Below, piece by piece: positions 55,808 to 64,000 of a DNA stretch of 64,000 nucleotides. Below the pieces are notes generated by a model that was given only the letters and a program-made list of their open reading frames with translations, was not told the origin of the DNA and ran no database searches. The stretch covers positions 4,968,472 to 5,032,471 of the forward strand of contig BCIA01000005.1 in NCBI GenBank assembly GCA_001599815.1. The letters are read 5' to 3'. Numbering within the stretch: position 1 is the first letter of the stretch; each line of letters starts with the position of its first letter. Origin of the DNA: Furcasterigmium furcatum. Its lineage: Eukaryota > Ascomycota > Sordariomycetes > Glomerellales > Plectosphaerellaceae. A program made the position numbers and the translations under genes.

Positions 55808-56815
55808 ATCTGTGACTCGGTGAGGTTTTTGGCCGTGGTGGTATGGGGTGAGAGAGATGGTATGAATGCGCCCGGCTTGGTGAAAGGTTCTCAAGGCATC
55901 GGGCGGTTTTCTTGTCGCTCATCCGGATCTTACTGCTGATAAAGCCACGTCGAATTCTTCAAAGGTTGCGTTATCGCGCGTTTCTGTTGGGACGCAGGAA
56001 CTTTCGGTTGAGCAAAGACCCCTGTGACCATCCCCACATGTAAGCAATGATGTGGTTTCGTGATCCGCCTGGGAGGGATCAAGACTCGGGTTTGGGGCAG
56101 TCGCTGGCTATTCCTCAGGCGAAGACACCATTAAGGCTTACTTATTCACTGCGAGAATGGTTCGCAGCAAGCTCTAGGAAGTTGTCGCGTAGGTGGAGAT
56201 AGAGTTAAGAAGTGGACGGCAATCAATCAGCTTTATTTTTACGTCAATAAGGAGGACTATTTCCGCCACCCAGATGTGTACTTGCTTAGAGGACAGCGAG
56301 CATTGGTAGTGGGAGAAGTGTCGCGAGACAGGGTTCCTGGAAGTCTGGTTTACCAACCGAGGTATGACAGCACATCAACATGAGGAGAATCGCTGCATCT
56401 ACAAGCTGGTACCGAAGTCCTTTTTGTTCCTCAGGCGCGGCACGGTGGAGCCATGGAGCGTTGGTACATTGCCCCCATGATGTAACGACGATCCCCGGCA
56501 AGCCGAAGAATACATTGTTGCTTTGAGAGCTGGGACGGCTTGGTAAACTGGTGCAACAAGCTGTGTTCATCTCTCAAGGTCTTTCCGTGTGGGTATCCGA
56601 CAAATCCTTAGGTACTAGTACTTCGGGCTTCCTGGGGTGCGCATGTCCGCGCAACGAGTAATCACTCCCTGGCTGACCAACAAACACTAGGACGCCGGTG
56701 TCCGACAAAGTCCGCCTCATCCAACATAAAACAACCCAGAACGAAGAATTAATTATGCATTTTCTGCATATTCTCACTTCAAGTCGACAACAGCCATTCT
56801 TTCCACATACCAACC
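55808..56815. other. divergent intergenic, FAD monooxygenase / DUF1295
   Basis: About 1 kb between two divergent start codons. Likely carries both promoters. No ORF of family character. Confidence 0.4.
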
Positions 56816-57642
56816 ATGACCGCAAATAAACACGACAACGTTTCGCGGGTGAAACGGTTCAACGCCCTGGGCACGACCATCTTCGTCGGTCTGCGCGCCG
56901 CAGATGTCTTCCTTCAATACGCCACCCTCAGTCAAGGATGGGCTCCAAGGGTGGTTGAGTTCCTGCATGGGCAACCGGTGCGGACAGAGCAGCTGCTCAC
57001 GCCGAATGGCCATCTCCAACCGTACTTCGCCTTGATCAGCCTCATGGCCTTCGGCAGCTCCTTCAAGCAGATCTTGACGATGCTCGTCGTGTCGGAGCAG
57101 GACACTCCACCGTCTTCAGCCGTCATGATTGCTTTCTTCAACACGGTCTTCAACTCTTTCAACTCCATTCTGTCTGTCTGGGCTGTCACCTCGCGGTCTC
57201 CGCCCACATCTTCCACCAGCCTGCTGCAATCTCCCGTTGATCTCATCGGCCCCGGCTTCTACTTGGTGGGAATCCTGACCGAGATGATCTCGGAGCTGCA
57301 GCGCACAGCCTTCAAGAAGAACCCAGCCAACAAGGGCAAGCCGTATGCCGGGGGTCTGTTTTCTCTGGCCCGTCACATCAACTACGGCGGATACACCATC
57401 TGGAGGGCCTCCTACGCGTACACTGCTGGCGGCTGGCCCTGGGGACTTGCCGTTTTCGCATTCTTCTTCTCCGACTTCGCGACCCGTGGAGTTCCCGTGC
57501 TTGACGCTTACCTGTCGCAGAGGGTGAGTTTCGCCACCTCATTGAGCGAAAGAAGGGGGGCTGACAGAGTTTCTAGTACACCGACGAATGGGCGGCAATC
57601 AAGACCCGTGTCCCGTACCGCCTCATTCCCGGTCTCTACTGA
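56816..57642 (+). CDS. DUF1295 / steroid 5-alpha-reductase-like membrane protein
   Basis: Two exons (56816..57523 and 57577..57642; 53-nt intron) encode 257 aa. Hydrophobic helices are spread over the length (AALSQGWAPR region, LISLMAFGSSFKQILTMLVV, AVMIAFFNTVFNSFNSIL, PGFYLVGILTEMISELQR). The C-terminal cytosolic part has GLFSLARHINYGGYTIWRASYAYTAGGWPWGL and the last exon ends in YTDEWAAIKTRVPYRLIPGLY, the standard NADPH-binding end of the DUF1295/isoprenylcysteine-methyltransferase-like reductases (R-x-P-Y-R-L-I-P). Relatives reduce double bonds next to a carbonyl in sterol-like molecules. It sits divergently next to the FAD monooxygenase, so a joint pathway is possible. The start follows an AACC context. 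Confidence 0.83.
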
Positions 57643-57879
57643 TATGGGTAGTAAGAGAGGGGTCCGCCAGCACCGGCGTGTGCCCACTGAAGGGGCAAGA
57701 GGGGTTTGGTGGCTCCACCCCTTGCGGCCGGGGGAGTGAGTTTCTTCGGAGGTGGGAAAGTGGGGCCCCGGGGGTCCTGATTTGTAACTTCGGCGTCCGA
57801 TAATAGACGAGGGGACCCGGTCTTGGTCATGGTTTTCTAGACTGATTTATCATATCTATTCCTATCTCACAATCCCAAC
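57643..57879. other. intergenic
   Basis: 3' flank of the DUF1295 gene. No gene seen in this short stretch. Confidence 0.4.
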
Positions 57880-58047
57880 ATGAGCTCCCCCAACGGCGTG
57901 TGGCTAATCACGGGCACGACATCCGGGGTAGGAGCCGTTCTGGTTGACTACATCACCAGCCGCGAGATGTCTAGATCATACGGGCTACCCCTCTATCTTC
58001 CGGTGCTCACGGTGTACCGGTCCGTCTCGTGCGATACAGGCCGGTAG
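57880..58047 (+). pseudogene. short-chain dehydrogenase relic, N-terminal fragment
   Basis: An ATG opens a 55-codon frame whose first ~30 residues are the start of an SDR: MSSPNGVWLITGTTSGVG with the TGxxSGxG dinucleotide motif. After about residue 30 the family resemblance ends, and from about 57993 the frame runs through the 3' end of the opposite GH43 gene. It is a truncated remnant, not a functional enzyme. Together with the FAD monooxygenase and DUF1295 reductase it hints that a larger cluster once stood here. Confidence 0.65.
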
Positions 58048-59621
58048 ATGAAGTAGTCGAACCTGGCCGTCTTGGCGAATCCGTTGAGATCCGACGCAGC
58101 AACGCCGACGAAGGCGCCCGTGAAGCTGCCGCCAGCACCCCGGGCTCCGCACTCGTCGGCCAGCAGGGACGCATCGAGGACGGGGCCGACCTTCTTGAGA
58201 TCCTTCTCGCCCTCGAGGGCGTAGTAGAACTGGAGCTCGGAGCCACGGATGGACAGCGCCAGCCTGACGGGTCCGTTGGCCGGGATGGTGACGGCATCGG
58301 AGAAGGGCTGGTGCAGCTCGCCCATGGGGAAGGCCTTCTGGGCGGAGAGGATCTGCAGCTGGCGGCGACCGCTGTTGTCGGCGTCGGAGGTGACTGTGAG
58401 GTAGTGGAAGTTCCAGCGGCTGTAGTAGGCGGTGAGGCCGGCGAACTCGCGGGGCGAGTTGGGGGAGAAGTGGATGGTGGTCTCGGCGTCGTAGGAGAAA
58501 TGGGTCTGACGGCGGGCCACGAGGGCCTGCTCGAACCAGGAACCGATGGCCTCGCGGCCGATGAGCGTGAGGCCGTCGGGGCCCGTGGAGAAGATGCGCT
58601 CGGGCTCTGGGGTGCGCAGCCACTGGAAGTCCTTGTGCAGCGATTCCTCAAAGGTGTAACGCTTCTCGGCCCAGTAAGCCGCGGTGTCGGGGGTGCCGGG
58701 GACTTCGACATAGAGGGACGGCTCGGGCCCGTTCTTGACCCAGAGCCAGTCATCCTCCCAGTAGGCCTCTTGAATGGCCGTCTCGCGGCCCAGGACGCTG
58801 TGACGAGCTTGACCCGTAGGCCGGCTGGTCAGGTGCACGAGGTATGTCTTGCCGTCTGGGGTGTCGACGATATCCCCATGGCCAGCGCGCTGCAGGGCGG
58901 CGAAGGGGTTGTCCTTGGAAGAGAGTATGTACTTCTGGGGGTGGAGCTCATAGGGACCCAAGATGTTGCGGGACCGCGCAAAGGTACAGGCATGGTTGTA
59001 TGAGGTACCGCCTTCGGCCACCAGCAAGTAGTACCACCCGTTGCGCTTATAGATATGCGGACCCTCTGTGATGCCGCGCTCAGTGCCGTCAAAGATCTTC
59101 TGATATTGGCCGATAAGCTTCCCGGCGACGGGGTCGAACTCCTGGAGGATGATACCGCAGAAATAGGGAGGGTACCGGTAGTCTCTGAGCTGGTTGACGA
59201 ACCATTTCCTGCCATCGTCGTCGTGGAACAGGGACGGGTCGATGCCGGAGGAATTTACGTGGACCGGATCGGACCAGGGGCCTTCGATGCTGGGAGCGGT
59301 GACAATATAGTTAAATAGGTCCCAGAAGGTCCCGTCCTTCCGCTTCACGTCAGTGTACACAAGCCAGAAGCGGTTACCGTCGTGTGTCAGGCAGGGAGCC
59401 CAGATACCGCCGCTATCAGGGTCTCCGCGCATATCCAACTGGCTCTTTCGGGACAGGGGGCGGGTGATGAGGTCCCAATTCGCCAGGTCCCTGGAATGGT
59501 GAATCTGGACACCAGGAAACCACTCGAACGTCGAAGTGGCGATGTAGTAGTCGTCGCCGACCCGAACGATCGAGGGATCGGGGTTGAAGCCTGGGAGAAT
59601 CGGGTTCTGGAGGAGAGGCAT
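57993..59621 (-). CDS. GH43 beta-xylosidase / arabinofuranosidase
   Basis: Single exon of 542 aa from MPLLQNPILPGFNPDPS; the open frame extends 74 codons upstream, but this start places the family N-terminus correctly. The catalytic residues are visible: the base Asp15 in NPDPS, the pKa-modulating Asp in SSGIDPSLF and the acid Glu in ITEGPH. Other family blocks are YYIATSTFEWFPGVQIHHSRDLANW, GGIWAPCLTHDG and YLVHLTSRP. The C-terminal ~200 residues form the beta-sandwich (DUF1349/GH43 C2) domain of this subfamily. No signal peptide is seen, so an intracellular enzyme that hydrolyses short xylo-oligosaccharides is likely. No intron. Confidence 0.94.
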   Translation of the reverse strand: MPLLQNPILPGFNPDPSIVRVGDDYYIATSTFEWFPGVQIHHSRDLANWDLITRPLSRKSQLDMRGDPDSGGIWAPCLTHDGNRFWLVYTDVKRKDGTFWDLFNYIVTAPSIEGPWSDPVHVNSSGIDPSLFHDDDGRKWFVNQLRDYRYPPYFCGIILQEFDPVAGKLIGQYQKIFDGTERGITEGPHIYKRNGWYYLLVAEGGTSYNHACTFARSRNILGPYELHPQKYILSSKDNPFAALQRAGHGDIVDTPDGKTYLVHLTSRPTGQARHSVLGRETAIQEAYWEDDWLWVKNGPEPSLYVEVPGTPDTAAYWAEKRYTFEESLHKDFQWLRTPEPERIFSTGPDGLTLIGREAIGSWFEQALVARRQTHFSYDAETTIHFSPNSPREFAGLTAYYSRWNFHYLTVTSDADNSGRRQLQILSAQKAFPMGELHQPFSDAVTIPANGPVRLALSIRGSELQFYYALEGEKDLKKVGPVLDASLLADECGARGAGGSFTGAFVGVAASDLNGFAKTARFDYFIYRPVSHETDRYTVSTGR

Positions 59622-60291
59622 CGTGGCTGCTTGGGGTTGGAGAGCTTGGCTGCTATTTCGTGGAGAATGAAGGGTGAGAGTACAACAGAGCGAAAACCAC
59701 GGGTCGCACTCAAGTTTTATTAATGGGCAATGGGAGGTGAACAGATGACGAACTTTTGTGGCAGTAGTGACATGAGGGTCTGAGAAAGTCCCGCCCCTCA
59801 AGAGCTTCTCCACGGCATGCAGATTGAATCCATGGATCCCCAAAAAGCGAGACTCCGCGAGACTCCGCCCACCTACGTACTACTTCCCCGGTCAGTTTTG
59901 GGAGCAACAATAAATCGGGGGAGCTAGAAGCCACCCCCGAGCCGAGAGAGGAGACACGATGGGGGCATTTAACCCCGCTTGCGCTCCCCGTCTTTTCTCC
60001 GGGCAGATTGACGGAGTACCCAACATGGCACCAAGCCTCTAAGGAAATATAAACCATGAAGGAGTCCCCGAAGCACTTCTGAAGAAAGTGACCGAATAGG
60101 TACACTGGAGTTTGTCGCTGGCTCCTTGTTGCAGGTAAACTGCTTCGAATTCAGAGTGCTGGTGCTGACTACCTAGTGCCGGTATCCCATGTACCATGCA
60201 ACTCCCAGGACCGCGCACTGCAAACTGCGGTCAACAACGGAAACCCCGTCACCCCGTGATCGTCCCCCGGCCGTCTACCACAGCTCCTAAC
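59622..60291. other. intergenic
   Basis: About 670 bp between the GH43 start and the stop of the small protein. Open upstream frame of GH43 is not preceded by a better start. No gene seen. Confidence 0.4.
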
Positions 60292-60696
60292 TCAGGCACG
60301 AGGCGACCCATTCTTCGGCGGGCTACCGCCGCCACTCTTCCCGCCCTTGCCCACTTCCTTCCCCGCGCCGCGCGACTTGTTCACGCTCTTCTCGTCTCCT
60401 TGCGGCTTCGATATCTCCTGGTTTGCACCGCTGATATCTAGCTCCGCGCCGCCTGCCGCCCTCTCTGCCTCTGGTGACGTCTTGGAAGGGTTGAAAGCGG
60501 CGTCCGGGTTCTCCGTCGCCACGTCCGAATCGCGCCCCGACATGGTGCCCTCTGTCCTAGACGGCTTGAGGGACTCGCGGTCTTGTGTGTCTTTGTATGC
60601 GTAGCGGAAGGCCGGCGTGGCGCGGTAGGAGCGCACACTTAGGCGAGGGGACTGGGCATGTCTGGCCCTGAGGGCGAGGCTGCGAAAGCTCGGCAT
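60292..60696 (-). CDS. small conserved fungal protein, probably mitochondrial
   Basis: Single exon of 134 aa beginning MPSFRSLALRARHAQSPRLSVRSYR. The first ~40 residues are Arg/Ser/Ala-rich with no acidic residue, as in a mitochondrial presequence. The body, DRESLKPSRTEGTMSGRDSDVA and ELDISGANQEISKPQGDEK, matches a conserved hypothetical family widespread in Pezizomycotina as I recall it. The C-terminal part is low-complexity (GGKSGGGSPPKNG). No enzyme motif. The upstream in-frame MIEYRVTPLII was left out because the presequence pattern starts at MPSF. Confidence 0.75.
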   Translation of the reverse strand: MPSFRSLALRARHAQSPRLSVRSYRATPAFRYAYKDTQDRESLKPSRTEGTMSGRDSDVATENPDAAFNPSKTSPEAERAAGGAELDISGANQEISKPQGDEKSVNKSRGAGKEVGKGGKSGGGSPPKNGSPRA

Positions 60697-61729
60697 GATA
60701 ATAAGAGGTGTGACTCTGTACTCAATCAATTTTCGTGGGTGGTGTAAGTTTGACTTTGAACTTCCTGGACTCCAAGCAAATTGTTCACGGGGAGGAGGAC
60801 CTATACCCCTGGTACAGAATATTGAAGCTCGCTGTCACGTATTGTGCCTCTTGTATGTCGATATATTGACGTCATGGTGGTGTTCGGAGCTTCGTCTCCA
60901 GCGGTCATCATGAGCCCCAGAAAATCATCTTCATAAGGATGTAGGCCGGGGAGACGGCTACCAATCCAGAAGAGGACAAGAAGAGGTGATCAGGTTATCC
61001 GATTGGGTGCCACTCGGCCAGCTGCAACCATTCGCATCGCATTGTCCTCCTTCCAGTATCCAGAAGCGCGCGGGATCCGACGTCAAGGCAAACAAGTCCC
61101 GGGGGGCGATGGCGACGGGCGAGCATTGGTATCGGGCGCATCGTTTGCCCTGTTTCGCGCCAGCGCTCTTCGTTGGATCGGCTGTGTCGTGTTGGCGGAC
61201 TGCAGCTGGTGGCAGCTCACAAGGAGAGGAGGAGGTTGATGGCCCCGGGAAAGGAGGGGATGGATATGGAGCGTGTTCCACCCGCGACGGGAGACCAGGG
61301 GCTTCCCACGTGCTAATCCGGCCCTCCGCTTTCGTGTTGACTGGCAGCACCAGCGAAGGCGAACTGTCGTGTTGTGGCGAGGAAGTCCTGTCGAACAACA
61401 TGCCTGCAGCCGAATCAAAAGGAAGGCCGGATTACAACAACGACGCTGACATCCCCATGCCCCTACATGCCCCCGGTTCGAGACCCCCGGACACTCTCCG
61501 CAAGATGTCCTAGGGCAGGTGGGGGCGAGGCCATCACCGACGTCTGTCTGACGAGCATTACACTCAGTTGCACGTCGTTCCTGGAAACTAATAAAAGGGA
61601 CGAGAATCTCGCCCACGGCGCCTTCCGAGTATACACAACTCGGCAGCCTCACTACTCTTTTCCACACATCTCTCGCTCCCTTTGATTATCATCATTTTCT
61701 CCCTCTTCTCCGAATCCCTTGATTTCGAG
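60697..61729. other. intergenic, divergent
   Basis: About 1 kb between the small-protein start and the transporter pseudogene start. No gene seen on either strand. Confidence 0.4.
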
Positions 61730-63381
61730 ATGGAAAAATACGATGCTCTCAGCTGCCATATCACGCCCCAGCCGGCCACCGCGGTCGACGAAGACGCGAA
61801 GAACAACCTGGCGTCCCGTGGTGTCCAGCAGGAACACGATCTCACGCTCGGCCAAGTCTTCAAAAACCACAAGATTGTTCTCTGGTGGTGCTTTTACTGG
61901 TCCATGTGCGCCGTAGGATGGTACGTCCGCTGTTTGACGCGATTCACCAAGCGATTGCCCCTGAGCTCAGAGGCTGCTACCCTTTTGAATTGCGAAGGCT
62001 GACTGGGTGCTTGTTTGAGGGGCTTCGCCAATCAGGTAAACGGCGCCATGATCTCCGTTGCCTCGTTCAGACGCGATTACGGCTACATATACAAAGGCGA
62101 GCCCGTTCTGCCCGCCGCCTGGCAAGCCGCCTTCAACACCATCATCGCGCCCGGGCAGATCTTTGGCGGCTTCGCGGCTAGTTGGGCCGCTGACCGCGTG
62201 GGACGGAAGTATTCCCTGCTCGCGGGTATTATCTTCAGCACCGGCGGCGCTGTAGGGTAGGGGAGATCCTCAGCCGGTCTCACGTCCCATTCCTCATGTC
62301 AGAGCTCATTCTTCGCTTCGGGCTTGGTTTCTATTTTACACTAGCCCCCCTTATGACCAGCGAGCTTGCGCCAGTCTCGCTGCGCGGATTTGCGACGGCC
62401 GGTGTCAACCTCGGTATTGCCATCGGCCAGCTCCTCTCTAATGCCGTGGTCAAGGCTTTTGGCGAGAGGGACGATAGCTGGGCGTACGCCGGTGCATTTT
62501 CGACGCAGCTATTTTTCAGCCTCTTTCTCATCCTGCCGCTCGCCTTCTCTCCAGAAAGCCCCTGGTACCTCGTTAGAAAGGGGCAGAGGGATGCAGCGGC
62601 TCGGTCTGTCCATAAGCTATTTGGAGCTGACTTCGACGCGGAGAAGCGGCTGGCCGCCATCGATGCGACGATCCACCAGGAAGATAATGGAAAGGAGGTG
62701 TGCCTTGTGCAGTGTTTCAGAGACACAGATCTTCTACGTTCCGGCATCTCAACAGGCGTCTTCCTATGCCAGCATCTGGTGGGAATCATCTTCGTCCTTG
62801 GTTACTCGACCTACTTCTTTCAGCTGGCCGGCCTTGAGGTGTCTCGGTCTTTCGATCTTGGCGTTGGTGTGATGCGGGTAATATGGCCAGCTGGTTTGTG
62901 TTCGAAAGGTTTGGTCGCCGTCTTGTCTTCCTTACCGGGATGGCAGTGCTCACTGGGCTTCTCCTTCTTATTGGTATCATAGACGTCGTGCCCACAAACG
63001 CCGCGGGATGGGTGCAGGCTGGCTCGACGGTGGTATATGCCTTCGTCTACTTTATGACTATCGGAGCGATAGCCTTCTCAATCCTCAGTAAAACCTCGAG
63101 TACGGCTCTCCGAGCTCAGACCATGGCCCTCGCTACTGCCATGCAGGCCGTCTGTATGATCGTCATGAACTTTCTTATCCCGTACACAGTCAACCCTGCA
63201 AACCTGCGAGGTAAGGTCGGGTTTATCTTTAGCGGACTGGCCTTTGTTGGCCTCCTGAGCTCTTGATACTACGCGCCTGAGCTTAAGGGTAAAACCTTTT
63301 CACGAGATTGACCGCCTCTTCTCGGCCAGGGTGCCACCCAGGAAGATGGGGCAGCACAAGGAGGAAGCCATTGATGGGTGA
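61730..63381 (+). pseudogene. MFS sugar transporter, multiple disabling lesions
   Basis: The start (MEKYDALSCHITPQPATAV) and first intron (61921..62024 region: GTACGT, CTGAC, GAG) are normal; joined residues CAVGW-GFANQVNGAMISV fit the hexose/disaccharide-transporter family. Other family blocks: ASWAADRVGRKYSLLAG, LRFGLGFYFTLAPLMTSELAP, PESPWYLVRKGQRD, FLCQHLVGIIFVLGYSTYFFQ and APELKGKTF. Four lesions break it. A tandem duplication of GTAGG at 62252-62261 shifts the frame and makes a TAG. A frame change is needed at about 62870-62884. An in-frame TGA sits at 63264-63266 between GLLSS and YYAPELKG. One extra T at about 63297-63300 shifts the end of the frame, after which HEIDRLFSARVPPRKMG continues. 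With lesions in four places this is unlikely to be sequencing error. It would have taken up a sugar across the plasma membrane when intact. Confidence 0.85.
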
Positions 63382-63766
63382 TCTGGCTGAGACCTAGATA
63401 GGTCTCAATGTATGGAAATTCATGGCTGCCCTGCATTTTGTGCCTTCAAGGGCGTATATCAAACAGTCCATGGATGCTTTCAAATTGATAGCTCCCGATA
63501 CAATCCCCTGACCATGATCCGGTAACTTGAGCCTCTCTGTGGCACTTCTTCTATAGCCAAAAGCTTTCTGCATTCTAGCTACATTTCATGGCCGAGGTTG
63601 ACTGATTCACCTCACCTGGCATAAGAACTGTGAACCAAGGTAGCCGGGTCTCACTAGTTGCCTGCTGACGTCTGGTCGGAGGTTCTTGGCCCTGTCTTCG
63701 CCGCAACTCATCTGATCCAAATACATTCGTCAACGCCCATGGTTTGGAACTCACAAAGAAAAATAC
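63382..63766. other. intergenic
   Basis: About 385 bp after the transporter pseudogene. Nothing recognised. Confidence 0.4.
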
Positions 63767-64000
63767 ATGTCAAATCAGAATTGCGCGGGTATGGATGAAA
63801 ACCAAGGGCATCTGATTCGTCAGGAGGCCATCGTGTCATTCTTTTGCCGTGGCTTGGCGGATATCGATCGTCTGCAAATGACGCGGAATCCTCGGAGGAC
63901 GCAACAAGAACGAGTCATCTTCGTCGAGTGTCTCGGAATACTAGCGAGTGTTCGGGAGGACCTAGGCATATTTCAAGGGCGGATCCGAATCCACCAGGTC
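63767..64000 (+). CDS. unidentified ORF, runs off the window
   Basis: An ATG at 63767 opens a frame without stop to the edge of the window (78 codons), starting MSNQNCAGMDENQGHLIRQEA. It has a mixed, globular-looking composition (VIFVECLGILASVREDLGIF). No family recognised and no signal peptide. It may be the beginning of a real gene, or a chance frame. Confidence 0.35.
   Translation, partial: MSNQNCAGMDENQGHLIRQEAIVSFFCRGLADIDRLQMTRNPRRTQQERVIFVECLGILASVREDLGIFQGRIRIHQV

Noticed and set aside
58029..59003. 324-aa ORF on + opposite GH43
   Set aside because: Antisense shadow; Val/Gly/Glu-rich, no domains.
1..64000. tRNA genes or CRISPR-like arrays
   Set aside because: No cloverleaf with T-arm consensus and no regularly spaced repeats were noticed by eye; a covariance-model tRNA search would be the decisive check.

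Overview
The window is nuclear DNA of a filamentous ascomycete (Pezizomycotina, most probably Sordariomycetes). The evidence is short introns of 45-112 nt with GT...CTAAC/CTGAC...AG signals, single-gene transcription units on both strands, moderate GC, and typical families: 2EXR, NACHT-WD40, fungal phospholipase B, GH43, TAP-like S33 peptidase, and a FAD monooxygenase with a membrane tail. I saw no tRNA, rRNA, CRISPR array or intact transposon. Exon borders were worked out by hand; when exons were joined, the reading frame closed exactly in every gene reported as intact.

Layout. 0.4-5.5 kb: lipase-NACHT-WD40 NLR-type gene (-). 6-9.1 kb: fructosamine-kinase-like gene (-) and aldo-keto reductase (+), sharing a 333-bp divergent promoter. 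9.4-13.1 kb: large glycine-rich protein of unknown function (-). 14-14.8 kb: short-chain dehydrogenase (-). 15.9-17.5 kb: an 18-exon gene with ten consecutive 21-nt exons, each encoding one heptad of a predicted coiled coil; this is the most unusual object here. 18.1-19.2 kb: 2EXR protein flanked by a diverged direct repeat. 19.6-21.4 kb: cation/H+ antiporter with a one-base frame break. 22-23.8 kb: secreted S33 peptidase. 24.3-26.3 kb: arginyl-tRNA-synthetase paralogue lacking the catalytic KMSKS-type loop. 27-29.2 kb: acidic protein with a CorA-like C-terminus. 30.6-32.3 kb: cytochrome P450. 32.5-34.5 kb: polytopic membrane protein. 34.5-38.3 kb: gene-poor, holding one small Cys-rich protein. 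38.3-39.2 kb: secreted Cys-rich protein. 41-44.3 kb: MSH4. 45-46.3 kb: FAR1-type/polyQ/AT-hook protein. 46.9-48.6 kb: RSA4 with a GC-AG intron. 48.8-50.9 kb: GPI-type phospholipase B. 51.6-52.7 kb: class II aldolase. 53.3-55.8 kb: FAD monooxygenase with membrane domain. 56.8-57.6 kb: DUF1295 reductase. 57.9 kb: SDR relic. 58-59.6 kb: GH43 beta-xylosidase. 60.3-60.7 kb: small conserved protein. 61.7-63.4 kb: decayed sugar-transporter pseudogene. 63.8 kb to the end: start of an unidentified ORF.

Housekeeping genes (MSH4, RSA4) are mixed with accessory genes (NLR, P450, FAD monooxygenase, secreted proteins). The FAD monooxygenase, DUF1295 reductase and SDR relic may be what remains of a small biosynthetic locus. 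The fructosamine kinase and aldo-keto reductase pair suggests carbonyl or glycation metabolism. No large secondary-metabolite core enzyme (PKS or NRPS) is present.
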